Of a DNA stretch of 64,000 bases, positions 22,064-29,395 are shown one piece after another. A program made the translations under genes and the position numbers. Origin of the DNA: Candidatus Lindowbacteria bacterium RIFCSPLOWO2_12_FULL_62_27 (GTDB taxonomy: Bacteria > Lindowbacteria > 2-12-FULL-62-27). Position 1 is the first letter of the stretch. Each line of letters opens with the position of its first letter. Location: positions 124,001-188,000 of the forward strand of contig MFPR01000006.1 of NCBI GenBank assembly GCA_001784175.1, read 5' to 3'. A model generated the notes under the pieces. The model made no database searches. It saw only the letters and a program-made list of their open reading frames with translations, and was not told where the DNA came from.

Positions 22064-22992
22064 TGAAACGAGTTCTTTCTCTTGCCGTCCTGCTCATGCT
22101 GGCCGGTTGGACTGCCGCGCAGGCCGCCGGCCCGCACAAGAAGGCCGGGACGACCGGGGCGGCCTTCCTCAATATCTATCCCGGCGCGCGGTACGAGGCG
22201 CAGGGGGCGGCGGCCGTGGCGGACGCGGCCGGGGTCGACGCGATCTACTGGAACCCGGCGGGCCTTGCGGAGGCGAAGCGCCGGCAGCTTGCGTTTGTCC
22301 ATCACAATTATGTCCTCGACGTCAAAAACAATTATCTCGCGTACGCCCATCCCTCCGGCGGAAACGGCGTGATGGGGTTTGCGCTCTACCACGCGGACGC
22401 CGGCGTGCTCACGCGCACGGAAGTCGACGGCGCCGGCAATGCCGTGACGGGTCTTGGGTCCTTCGATGCCTACGATCTTGCGCTGTCGGTCTCGTACGCG
22501 AAGAAGCTGTTTGAGAACGCCTCCGTCGGGCTGACCGGCAAGTACATCCGGTCGGACATCGAATCGGAGCAGGGCGACGCCTGGGCCGTCGACGCGGGCC
22601 TGCAGTTCCGCCTGCTCGAAGCGTTTTCGGTGGGATTCGCCGCCCAGAATTTCGGCACGCAGATCAAGTTCCGCCAGCAGAAGGACGAATTGCCGCTCCA
22701 GTACAAGGCCGGCCTCGCCTACCACTTCATGCTGCGGTCCTGGAAGGCCCGGCTGGGCGCCGACATGACCGCGCCCGTGCGAAATCGCATGCACTACAAC
22801 GCCGGCCTGGAGGTTCGCCCCGTCGATTTCGCCGCGATCCGCGTCGGCTACGACCGCCGCAATCGCGACCTCAAGGAGTGGCTGACCGCCGGCTTCGGAC
22901 TTCAGATGGACAAGTGGACCCTCAATTACGCCTACGCGCCGCAGGGCTTCTTCAAGAGCTCCCACCGGATCGGCTTCGCCGTCGAATTTTGA
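22063..22992 (+). CDS. PorV/PorQ-family outer-membrane beta-barrel protein
   Basis: 309 aa. The start ATG overlaps the TAA of the giant gene (TAATG), so the two are translationally coupled. Residues 1-23 form a signal peptide (MKRVLSLAVLLMLAGWTAAQA). The mature part begins with a GAAFLNIYPGAR segment and the DAIYWNPAGLA motif typical of PorV/PorQ (UPF0164) barrels, and it ends in an aromatic C-terminal residue (VEF), as expected for a BAM substrate. In the type IX system PorV binds the C-terminal signal of cargo and carries it to the attachment complex. Its position right behind a gene with a Por-like sorting domain supports a cargo-dedicated role, which is inference. No other secretion components lie in the window. 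Confidence 0.8.
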   Translation: MKRVLSLAVLLMLAGWTAAQAAGPHKKAGTTGAAFLNIYPGARYEAQGAAAVADAAGVDAIYWNPAGLAEAKRRQLAFVHHNYVLDVKNNYLAYAHPSGGNGVMGFALYHADAGVLTRTEVDGAGNAVTGLGSFDAYDLALSVSYAKKLFENASVGLTGKYIRSDIESEQGDAWAVDAGLQFRLLEAFSVGFAAQNFGTQIKFRQQKDELPLQYKAGLAYHFMLRSWKARLGADMTAPVRNRMHYNAGLEVRPVDFAAIRVGYDRRNRDLKEWLTAGFGLQMDKWTLNYAYAPQGFFKSSHRIGFAVEF

Positions 22993-23080
22993 TCCCGACT
23001 GCCGGCGCCGGTCTTCCGTACGCCGCCGATCTCTGATAAGCACACTAGCGACGACCGAAGACTGAGGATGGGAGACTGAC

Positions 23081-25594
23081 ATGGACCGCTACATCTGCGT
23101 GCACGGCCATTTTTATCAGCCGCCCCGGGAGAACCCGTGGCTGGAATCGGTGGAGCTGCAGGATTCGGCCCTTCCGTATCACGACTGGAACCGCCGGATC
23201 GCGCAGGAGTGCTACATCGCCAACCGCGCGTCGCGCATTCTCGACGGCGACGGCCGGATTCTCAAGATCGCCAACAATTACGCCAACATCAGTTTCGATT
23301 TCGGCCCCACCCTCCTCTCCTGGATGCAGGACAATATTCCCGACACCTACGAGTCGATCCTGGAGGCGGACCGGCAAACCCGGGAACGCTTCGGGGGGCA
23401 TGGCTCGGCGATGGCGCAGGGCTACAACCACATGATCCTGCCGCTGGCGAACGCGCGGGACAAATACACGCAGGTCCTGTGGGGCATCCGCGATTTCCAG
23501 AGCCGGTTCGGCCGTTTCCCCGAATCGTTGTGGCTTCCGGAAACGGCCGTCGATCTCGCGACGCTTGAAGTCCTCGCGGAACTCGGGATCAAGTTCACCG
23601 TGCTGGCGCCGCATCAGGCGGGAAAGACGAAACCGATCGTCGCGCCGCCCGGCGCCGTGCCGGCGGCCCGGCCCGGCGCGACGCCGGCGGCCGCAGCCGA
23701 CGCGCCGGCCGCGCCCCCCGAGCCTCCCCCGGCCGGCGTCGATCCCTCAACCGCGTATGTGTTGAAACTGCCGTCGGGCCGGACGATCAACCTGTTTTTT
23801 TACGATGGCCCGGTGTCGAGGGCGGTGGCGTTTGAAAAATTGCTGACGAGCGGCGAAACCTTCGCCGGCCGGCTGATGAGCGCGTTTTCCGACGCGCGCC
23901 AGCGTCCGCAGCTCGTCCACATCGCGACCGACGGTGAAACCTACGGCCACCACCATCCGCACGGCGACATGGCCCTGGCCTACGCGATGCATCACATTCA
24001 GGCGAAACAGCTCGCGCAGATCATCAACTACGGCCAGTTCCTAGAAAAATTCCCGCCGGCCCACGAAGTCGAGATCGTCGAGAACAGTTCGTGGAGCTGT
24101 TCGCACGGCGTCGAGCGCTGGCGCTCCGATTGCGGCTGCAATTCCGGCAATTTCCCCGCCTGGCGGCAGGCCTGGCGCGCGCCGCTCCGGGAGGCGCTCG
24201 ACTGGCTCCGGGACCGCCTCGCGCCGCTCTTCGAGGAGCGCGCCGGCCGGTGGCTCAAGGACCCGTGGTCGGCGCGCAACGACTATATTTCCGTGATCCT
24301 CCACCGCACGCCCGAGGAGACCGAACGCTTTTTGAGCGACCACGCCCTGCGTCCGCTTTCGGAGGACGAAAAAATATCCGTCACGAAACTCATGGAGATG
24401 CAGCGCCACGCGATGCTCATGTACACGAGCTGCGGCTGGTTTTTCGACGAGCTCTCCGGCATCGAAACCGTCCAGATCCTCCAGTACGCCGGCCGCGCGA
24501 TCCAGCTTGCGGACGATCTCTTTGACGCGCCCATCGAGGAGGAATTTCTGGCCCGGCTCGAAAAGGCCGCCAGCAACGTCCCTGAAAATGTGAACGGCCG
24601 CGTGACGTTCGAGAAATTCGTACGGCCCGCGATGGTCGACCTCTCGAAGGCCGGCGCGCACTACGTTATCAGCTCGCTGTTCGAAACGTACACCGAACGG
24701 CAGAAAATTTACTGCTATTCGCTGGAGCGCCGCGAGGAGAAGCGGCTCGAAACCGGCAAGACCCGGCTCCTCGTCGGGCAGGTCCAGGTCACCTCCGACG
24801 TCACGTGCGAGTCGACGCTCCTGAACTACGCCGTGCTGTATCTCGGCGGCCATCACCTGACGGGCGGCGTGAGGCCGGCGGACGGCCCCGGGTCGGCGGC
24901 GGCGATGGTCCGGGAAATTTCGGGCGCGTTCTCCAAATCCGATTTCCCCGCCGTGATCCGGCTGATGGAACGCAACTTCGGCTCGTCCAATTATTCGCTG
25001 AAGACGCTGTTCAAGGACGAGCAGCGGAAGATCCTGGATGCGATCCTCGAGTCGACCCTTGCCGACATCGAGACCGTCTACCGCCAGATCTACGAGCAGC
25101 ACGCGCCGCTCGCCCGGTTTCTGGCCGATCTCATGGTGCCGCTGCCGAAAGCCATCCACACGGCGGCTGAGTTCGTCATCACGGCGGGGCTCCGGCGCGA
25201 GATTCAAAAGGAGCCCGTCGATCTTGCGCGCGTCCGGGCGCTCCTCGAGGAGGCGCACAACGCCGGCGTCGCGCTCGACGCCGCCAGCCTCGCCTTCACG
25301 CTCCGCCAGCAGACCGAACACCTCGCGGGCATGGCGCTCTGCGACTCCCGCGATCCGGCCGCCGACGTCACAGACAGCGACCTTGCGGCGCTGGAAACCC
25401 TCGACGCGATGGTCAGCCTCGCGGCCCACCTGCCGTTTGACGTGTACTTATGGCGGACCCAGAACACGTATTACGATGCGCTCCATCGCCTCTATCCCGT
25501 GATTCAGGCGCGCGCGGCCCAGCACGACCTGTCCCGCCGGTGGGTGGGAGTGTTTCTCGGGCTCGGCGATAAACTCAAAGTCAAAACCGCGTGA
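23081..25594 (+). CDS. DUF3536-type glycoside hydrolase family 57 protein
   Basis: 837 aa, no signal peptide, probably cytoplasmic. The start ATG is preceded by GGGAG at a suitable distance. The GH57 domain lies at the N-terminus: HGHFYQPPREN (region 1), LWLPETAVD (nucleophile region, Glu of PET) and HIATDGETYGHHH (acid/base region, Asp). The C-terminal half is the helical DUF3536 region. Likely substrate is an alpha-glucan such as glycogen or maltodextrin; the DUF3536 branch has no well-defined activity that I can state. An Ala/Pro-rich stretch of about 35 residues interrupts the domain near residues 187-222. The gene overlaps the next by one base (TGATG). The neighbouring giant GH57 gene suggests a shared alpha-glucan theme: outside depolymerisation and inside processing. 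Confidence 0.85.
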   Translation: MDRYICVHGHFYQPPRENPWLESVELQDSALPYHDWNRRIAQECYIANRASRILDGDGRILKIANNYANISFDFGPTLLSWMQDNIPDTYESILEADRQTRERFGGHGSAMAQGYNHMILPLANARDKYTQVLWGIRDFQSRFGRFPESLWLPETAVDLATLEVLAELGIKFTVLAPHQAGKTKPIVAPPGAVPAARPGATPAAAADAPAAPPEPPPAGVDPSTAYVLKLPSGRTINLFFYDGPVSRAVAFEKLLTSGETFAGRLMSAFSDARQRPQLVHIATDGETYGHHHPHGDMALAYAMHHIQAKQLAQIINYGQFLEKFPPAHEVEIVENSSWSCSHGVERWRSDCGCNSGNFPAWRQAWRAPLREALDWLRDRLAPLFEERAGRWLKDPWSARNDYISVILHRTPEETERFLSDHALRPLSEDEKISVTKLMEMQRHAMLMYTSCGWFFDELSGIETVQILQYAGRAIQLADDLFDAPIEEEFLARLEKAASNVPENVNGRVTFEKFVRPAMVDLSKAGAHYVISSLFETYTERQKIYCYSLERREEKRLETGKTRLLVGQVQVTSDVTCESTLLNYAVLYLGGHHLTGGVRPADGPGSAAAMVREISGAFSKSDFPAVIRLMERNFGSSNYSLKTLFKDEQRKILDAILESTLADIETVYRQIYEQHAPLARFLADLMVPLPKAIHTAAEFVITAGLRREIQKEPVDLARVRALLEEAHNAGVALDAASLAFTLRQQTEHLAGMALCDSRDPAADVTDSDLAALETLDAMVSLAAHLPFDVYLWRTQNTYYDALHRLYPVIQARAAQHDLSRRWVGVFLGLGDKLKVKTA

Positions 25595-26886
25595 TGGACG
25601 CGGCGCTGAAGGAGATATTGGAAGCCGGCGGCGATTTCGCCGCGGCCCAGAGCCGGGTCGTCACCGCGCTCAAGGAAGCGTTCGGGTTGAGCCGCGTGAC
25701 CATCATGCTCTACAACAAATCCACCAACATGCTCGAGTCGGTGTCGGCCGCCGGCGTTCCGAACGTCGATCATCGCGACATCCGCGCGCCGGTCATCCGC
25801 ATCGACGGTATCTCGTCGCGCGCGGTGGAGGCGCGGGCCTTTCTGGAAAACCGGCCCATCGTCATCCGGGACCGGTCGGCCGATCCGCAGTACCGGATGA
25901 GGCGAAAGTTTCCGCACAAGACGTATTCGCGCGAATTCGCGATCTTTCCGCTGTCCGTGCGGTCCCGCAAGCTCGGCGTCCTGGCCGTTTCGAACGATGA
26001 AGGCAACCCCGCGCATCTGACGCGGAGCATCACCGGCCGCATCGCGCGTCTGGCGGGGCCGATCGCCAAGATCGTGTATTCGGCCATCCCGAAGGCGCGG
26101 ACCGACCGGGAGATGGCCGGCGTGTTGAACGACATCCTGCAGAAGGAACTCCTGTGGATGGCGTTTCAGCCGATCGTCGACATCGGAAAACGGGCCATCC
26201 ACGGCTACGAGGCGCTTCTCAGAGTCAACCATCCCGTCCTGAACGGCCCGGAAGTGCTGATCGGCTGCGCGGAGAAATTCAATACGCTGAGGGACCTCTC
26301 CTTTTTCGCGCATTCCACGGCGCTGCGGTCCCTGCGGTCGATGGGCGGCCACCGGAAACTGTTTCTGAACCTGCATCCCAGGGATTTCGTCGAATACGAG
26401 AACCTCGACCGGAAATCCAACCCGTTTTTCGGCCGGGATCTGTCCCAAATCGTTTTCGAAATCACCGAACGATACTGCCTCCACGCCACCGACCGGATTC
26501 TCTCCATCATCCGGTTTTTCAAGGGGCTGGGCGTGGGAATTGCGCTCGATGATCTCGGAAGCGGATACTCGTCCCTCGAAGTTCTGGCCGGGCTCGAGCC
26601 TGACTACATCAAACTCGACATGTCCCTCATCCGGAGCATTCACCAGAGCGACCGCAAGCAGAAGCTCGTCCGGTCCCTGCTCTATTACAGCGACCAGATC
26701 GGCGCGCAGTGTGTCGCCGAGGGCGTCGAGACGAAGGAGGAGTACGACGTCCTGAAAGGCATGAAGTGCCGCCTGATCCAGGGCTTTCTCCTCGCCATGC
26801 CGTCGGAGCGCCCCGCCTGCGACGCCGAAATCAAGGACCGCCTCCGGACGATCGAATCGTCGCGCGTCGTCGCCACGCCGAGGTGA
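25594..26886 (+). CDS. GAF-EAL cyclic-di-GMP phosphodiesterase
   Basis: 430 aa from ATG 25594 (the track's GTG at 25591 adds one residue). The ATG overlaps the preceding TGA. Residues ~10-165 form a GAF-like sensor domain (SRVTIMLYNKSTNMLESVSA at its start). Residues ~175-425 form an EAL domain with the key motifs intact: YEALLRV, LNLHPRD, FEITER, LDDLGSGYSSLE, YIKLDMSLI, VAEGVET and IQGFLLA. The metal- and substrate-binding Glu, Asn, Asp-Asp, Lys and Gln positions are therefore present, so hydrolysis of c-di-GMP to pGpG is expected. There are no membrane segments. It may tie c-di-GMP levels to the adjacent surface-protein genes, which is inference from position only. Confidence 0.88.
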   Translation: MDAALKEILEAGGDFAAAQSRVVTALKEAFGLSRVTIMLYNKSTNMLESVSAAGVPNVDHRDIRAPVIRIDGISSRAVEARAFLENRPIVIRDRSADPQYRMRRKFPHKTYSREFAIFPLSVRSRKLGVLAVSNDEGNPAHLTRSITGRIARLAGPIAKIVYSAIPKARTDREMAGVLNDILQKELLWMAFQPIVDIGKRAIHGYEALLRVNHPVLNGPEVLIGCAEKFNTLRDLSFFAHSTALRSLRSMGGHRKLFLNLHPRDFVEYENLDRKSNPFFGRDLSQIVFEITERYCLHATDRILSIIRFFKGLGVGIALDDLGSGYSSLEVLAGLEPDYIKLDMSLIRSIHQSDRKQKLVRSLLYYSDQIGAQCVAEGVETKEEYDVLKGMKCRLIQGFLLAMPSERPACDAEIKDRLRTIESSRVVATPR

Positions 26887-26898
26887 CCGGCCCGGGCC

Positions 26899-26927
26899 TT
26901 GACAAATTGTCCCGCAATCGGGATAAA
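26899..26927 (+). promoter_or_regulatory. Sigma-70 promoter of the HTH/nucleotidyltransferase pair
   Basis: TTGACA at 26899-26904, a 17-bp spacer, then GATAAA at 26922-26927 as the -10 element. The expected transcription start (~7 nt downstream) falls on or next to the ATG at 26934, and there is no Shine-Dalgarno sequence in between. A leaderless mRNA is predicted. Confidence 0.65.
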
Positions 26928-26933
26928 TATGGC

Positions 26934-27335
26934 ATGGACGACGAGAAACCGCCGGACGACCTCTGGACCGTGCCGCGCGCGGCGAAATTTCTGAAGATCG
27001 ACCCAACCTTGGTGCGCCGGTATTGCCGGCAGGGGCGTTTGAAGGCCCGGCGGGCGGGCCGGGACTGGCTGTTCTCCCGGATCGAGGTCGAGGTCTTCGC
27101 GCTCGTCCTCAAAACCCACCGCCCGGGCCGCCCGAAAAAGGACAAAGAGATGGAGGCGCTGTGCCGCCGGTACCGCCTTCCGAACGACATCCGGATCACG
27201 CCGGAGGAGCGCGAGTCGATCCGGGAGAACATCGCGTGGTTCGCGAGGCTGACGCCGGACCGCCGGTGGAGTGCGACGGAAGAGGCGAACCGGTTTGATG
27301 AGGAGTTGAGACATGCAGGGCGACAAGCCGCTTGA
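26934..27335 (+). CDS. Small helix-turn-helix DNA-binding protein (MerR/excisionase-like)
   Basis: 133 aa from ATG 26934. The ORF track starts further upstream, inside the EAL gene, but that extension is out of context, and the promoter and ATG at 26934 give a better start. Residues ~8-55 match a HTH_17/excisionase-like winged helix (WTVPRAAKFLKIDPTLVRRY, then GRLKARRAGRDWLFSRIEVE). A basic patch follows (HRPGRPKKDKE), then a charged C-terminal helix. The 3' end overlaps the next gene by 23 bp. Pairing with a nucleotidyltransferase-fold gene suggests a regulator/antitoxin plus toxin-like enzyme module, or simply a regulator with its target. The family assignment is firm as HTH, the role is inference. 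Confidence 0.75.
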   Translation: MDDEKPPDDLWTVPRAAKFLKIDPTLVRRYCRQGRLKARRAGRDWLFSRIEVEVFALVLKTHRPGRPKKDKEMEALCRRYRLPNDIRITPEERESIRENIAWFARLTPDRRWSATEEANRFDEELRHAGRQAA

Positions 27336-27819
27336 CGCGATGAAGTTCATCCGGGGCCTGAACAAAGCCGGGATCAAGTATCTCTTGATCGGTCGGAGAG
27401 CCTTGGTATTCCACGGTGCTCCCGTCCAGACGGTCGATTACGATTTCTTCATCTCTCATGAGAAGGAGAACCTGCGCCTCTTCTTGAATATTTGCGACCG
27501 CCTCGACATGGAGGTCATCCCCTTCGGCGCGGACGACCCGTTCAAGAGCTACAAGCTCTCCGTGTATTCAGGCGGCGAAAAAATCGACGTATTCCGGGCG
27601 AAAGGATACAGCCTGAAGTCTGGCGGGACCGTTGACTTCGGAGAAATGTGGGAAACTCGCGAGGTCATCCACTTGGACGACAATACCGCCATCAACCTCC
27701 CCAGCCTCGAATGCCTTGAGAAAACCAAGCGCATCCGGCTGTCCGCCAAGGATGTCGAGGACATCAAGTACATCCGGGAACTGATCCTGCGGCGGGACGG
27801 GCGGACAGAGGCGCCTTGA
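27313..27819 (+). CDS. Nucleotidyltransferase-fold protein (AbiEii/DUF6036-like)
   Basis: 168 aa. The start is preceded by GAGGAG at about 7 nt. The N-terminal part has the nucleotidyltransferase pattern: YLLIGRRALVFHG, where the usual Gly-Gly is Gly-Arg, followed by TVDYDFFI with the two acidic residues spaced as in the catalytic D-x-D. The C-terminal part has LPSLECLEKTKRIRLSAKD, the helical segment with the lysine common in AbiEii-like proteins. Such proteins act as toxins or RNA/tRNA nucleotidyltransferases in two-gene modules. The altered glycine motif leaves activity uncertain. The upstream HTH gene overlaps it, so the two are co-translated. Confidence 0.7.
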   Translation: MQGDKPLDAMKFIRGLNKAGIKYLLIGRRALVFHGAPVQTVDYDFFISHEKENLRLFLNICDRLDMEVIPFGADDPFKSYKLSVYSGGEKIDVFRAKGYSLKSGGTVDFGEMWETREVIHLDDNTAINLPSLECLEKTKRIRLSAKDVEDIKYIRELILRRDGRTEAP

Positions 27820-27855
27820 CCCCCTTTCAATACACTTTTTTTTCGAATTTTTTCC

Positions 27856-27883
27856 TTGACTTTCACCCCCAGTGCGGTATCCT
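27856..27883 (+). promoter_or_regulatory. Candidate sigma-70 promoter
   Basis: TTGACT (27856-27861), 16-bp spacer, TATCCT (27878-27883). It lies just downstream of the nucleotidyltransferase stop and of a T-rich stretch (27836-27854) that could end that transcript. Confidence 0.4.
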
Positions 27884-27893
27884 AAGGGGGTGG

Positions 27894-27995
27894 ATGGTTC
27901 ACCGTAAGCCGCCAATACGTTATGGACTTATGAATAGGCTGAATCGGCATGGCGGCACATTGGTTGGCTGGTTGTGGCTTCTGGGCGGTTATTAA
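27894..27995 (+). CDS. Possible 33-aa hydrophobic peptide
   Basis: A short frame from ATG 27894 to TAA 27995, absent from the ORF track because of length. It starts about 10 nt after a candidate -10 element, so it would be leaderless or nearly so. The N-terminus is basic (MVHRKPPIRYGLMNRLNRHG) and the C-terminus is hydrophobic (TLVGWLWLLGGY). Small membrane peptides look like this, but so do chance frames. Low confidence. Confidence 0.2.
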   Translation: MVHRKPPIRYGLMNRLNRHGGTLVGWLWLLGGY

Positions 27996-28043
27996 AAAAC
28001 TACTTTGCCCATAGAATGTTTCTCCGCGCGTTGCCCTTCACTG

Positions 28044-28059
28044 TGATCTGCATCACATA
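28044..28059. promoter_or_regulatory. CRP/FNR-family operator-like palindrome
   Basis: TGTGA-N6-TCACA, a perfect inverted repeat matching the CRP consensus half-sites. An AT-rich TATATA stretch (28073-28080) follows and could be the -10 of the coiled-coil gene at 28108, which would place the site over the -35 region, close to a class II activator position or acting as a repressor site. Confidence 0.45.
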
Positions 28060-28107
28060 TGTAACATTTGTATATATAGAACGGGCGGCCGGCGCCGTTT
28101 GTCCAGC

Positions 28108-28521
28108 ATGAACCCCGAATCCACAGCTGGAAATAACTTCAATAACTTAGGGGCTGGCACCGTAACACGGAGTAATAACGGGGAAGGCGGCGAACCGGCG
28201 ACCAAGGCTGACGTGGCCCCCGTCAAGGCTGACGTGACCGCCGTCCGGTCTGAAATGGCGGCCAAGATTGACATGGCCGTCACGAAGCTGGAATTCAAGA
28301 TCGAAGACAGCATCAACGTTGCCAAACAGGAAATGATCGAACACATGGACAAAAAATTCGGCGAATACATCGATCACGTCGACGCCGTGTTTGGGGAGAT
28401 CAAAACAAGCCGCGAAGAACAGTCGGCTCTCGCCCAGCACTCCCAGGACCACTCCGACCGGCTCGACGATCACGAAAAACGCATCGGCAAACTCGAAACC
28501 GGGGTTGGCGGCCGTGTTTAA
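28108..28521 (+). CDS. Small coiled-coil protein of unknown function
   Basis: 137 aa from ATG 28108 (the track begins three codons earlier at a TTG). I do not recognise a named family. The N-terminus is Asn/Gly-rich and flexible (~1-30). The rest is strongly helical with heptad-like spacing: KADVAPVKADVTAVRSEMAA, KLEFKIEDSINVAKQEMIEH, then a C-terminal DRLDDHEKRIGKLE. It resembles small coiled-coil proteins with repeated K-x-D-V segments that occur near recombination-prone genes in many uncultured bacteria, but this is only an impression. A CRP-like palindrome and TATATA box lie upstream. Probably soluble and oligomeric. Confidence 0.55.
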   Translation: MNPESTAGNNFNNLGAGTVTRSNNGEGGEPATKADVAPVKADVTAVRSEMAAKIDMAVTKLEFKIEDSINVAKQEMIEHMDKKFGEYIDHVDAVFGEIKTSREEQSALAQHSQDHSDRLDDHEKRIGKLETGVGGRV

Positions 28522-28593
28522 CCTGCGACAATTATTTAACAACGCCCGAAGGGACTTTGCGGGCGATCCTTCGCGGCGCCGGCATCTCACCCG

Positions 28594-28820
28594 ACGATTT
28601 TTTAACACGCTGATCGCTGTTTCACCGCCGCGCCGTCTCTCCGTCTCGATCCTTATCGCCCTTTCCACTTTCCTCTTTGCACTTTTCACTGGCCCCGCTT
28701 GGGGCGCGGGGCCGAACACCTGGTCCACCCTCGCGGCCGCGCCGGCCGGCGTCTGGTATGGTGGTGCGCTCGTGTATCCCGGTTCGGGTGACACGATTTA
28801 TGCTTTCGATGGAAGTGAAA
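28594..28820 (+). pseudogene. Truncated copy of the 5' end of the 8,965-aa giant gene (copy 1)
   Basis: The frame encodes VSILIALSTFLFAL and then a PNTWSTLAAAP...GGALVYPGSGDTIYAF segment, matching the signal peptide and first kelch-like unit of the giant gene at 30146-30350, with long runs of identical DNA. At the position of the giant's ATG this copy has TTT, so the start is lost. Homology stops abruptly after the GDTIYAF segment, where a GAAACAATG-type repeat begins. The frame runs on into the repeat and ends at 28894. Confidence 0.75.
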
Positions 28821-28880
28821 CAATGGGCAATGAACCAGTGAACCAATGCATCAATGAACCAATGGACAATGAGGACAATG
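28817..28880. repeat. ATGAACCAATG-type short repeats, left side of the four-helix-bundle gene
   Basis: Degenerate repeats of AATGAACCAATG/CAATGGACAATG fill the interval between truncated copy 1 and the four-helix-bundle gene. The same GAAACAATGRGCAATG start is found at the junction of truncated copy 2 (29525-29541). Confidence 0.7.
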
Positions 28881-28890
28881 GAGCGATGAC

Positions 28891-29253
28891 ATGAAAGGCG
28901 ACGAACTCGCGGAACGGCTGGTTGATTTCGGCGCGGGGATTTTGGGGCTTGTGGAGGCGCTTCCGAAAACCGCATCGGGGCGGCATGTCGCCGAACAGAT
29001 CATGAGAGCCGGAACGTCCTGCGGGGCGAACTACGAAGAGGGCCGCGGGGCCGAATCCCGCGGGGATTTTGTGCATAAGTTGTCCGTCACGAACAAGGAA
29101 CTGAAAGAGTGCCGGTACTGGTTAAAACTCATCGCCAAAAGCAAGATGCTTGCGAACGGAACGGCAACGGACGCGCTCGACGAGTGCGAAGAACTCTGCG
29201 CCATCATCAGCAAAAGCATCGCGACGGCGAAGAAAAATCAGGCTGACCAATGA
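28891..29253 (+). CDS. Four-helix-bundle protein (S23/IVP family, TIGR02436-like)
   Basis: 120 aa. ATG 28891 follows GGAG by about 7 nt. Family features are clear: LVDFGAGILGLVEALPKTASGRHVAEQIMRA (helices 1-2, quoted here only as a region), then the hallmark GTSCGANYEEGRGAES, KLSVTNKELKECRYWLKLI (helix 3) and an acidic helix 4. These small proteins are encoded inside 23S rRNA intervening sequences or as stand-alone genes, and they share the fold of Avd from diversity-generating retroelements. Function is unsettled; nucleic-acid binding is the usual proposal. Here it lies between two broken copies of the giant gene's start and inside ATGAACCAATG-like repeats, which suggests that it travelled as a cassette. 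No reverse transcriptase or rRNA is nearby. Confidence 0.85.
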   Translation: MKGDELAERLVDFGAGILGLVEALPKTASGRHVAEQIMRAGTSCGANYEEGRGAESRGDFVHKLSVTNKELKECRYWLKLIAKSKMLANGTATDALDECEELCAIISKSIATAKKNQADQ

Positions 29254-29393
29254 ACCAATGCATCAATGAACCAACGCACCGATTATCAATGAATTCAGTG
29301 AATCCGTTGCCCATTGGTTCGTTGGTTCATTGCCGCATTCTCAAAATGTTTTCTCGGCGTTCATTGGTCTATTGGTGCATTGGTTTATTGGTT
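29246..29393. repeat. ATGAACCAATG / CATTGGTTCATT repeats, right side of the four-helix-bundle gene
   Basis: The 29246-29275 part carries AATGAACCAATG-type units in the same orientation as those on the left side. The 29308-29393 part carries the reverse complement (CATTGGTTCGTTGGTTCATT and similar), so the right flank can fold back on itself and also pair with the left flank. Confidence 0.65.
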
Positions 29394-29395
29394 CA

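Noticed and set aside
22993-23080. Terminator or small RNA between porV-like and DUF3536 genes
   Set aside because: No hairpin followed by a T-run was found in this short gap.
28514-28894. A functional secreted protein starting at GTG 28514
   Set aside because: The frame only reaches a truncated kelch unit and then runs into repeats; the position of the original start codon is changed to TTT.
28891-29253. Diversity-generating retroelement (Avd-like four-helix bundle beside a variable gene)
   Set aside because: No reverse transcriptase and no template/variable repeat pair with adenine-specific changes is visible in the window.
28891-29253. 23S rRNA intervening-sequence context for the S23-like protein
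   Set aside because: No rRNA sequence is recognisable around the gene; flanks are short repeats and kelch fragments.
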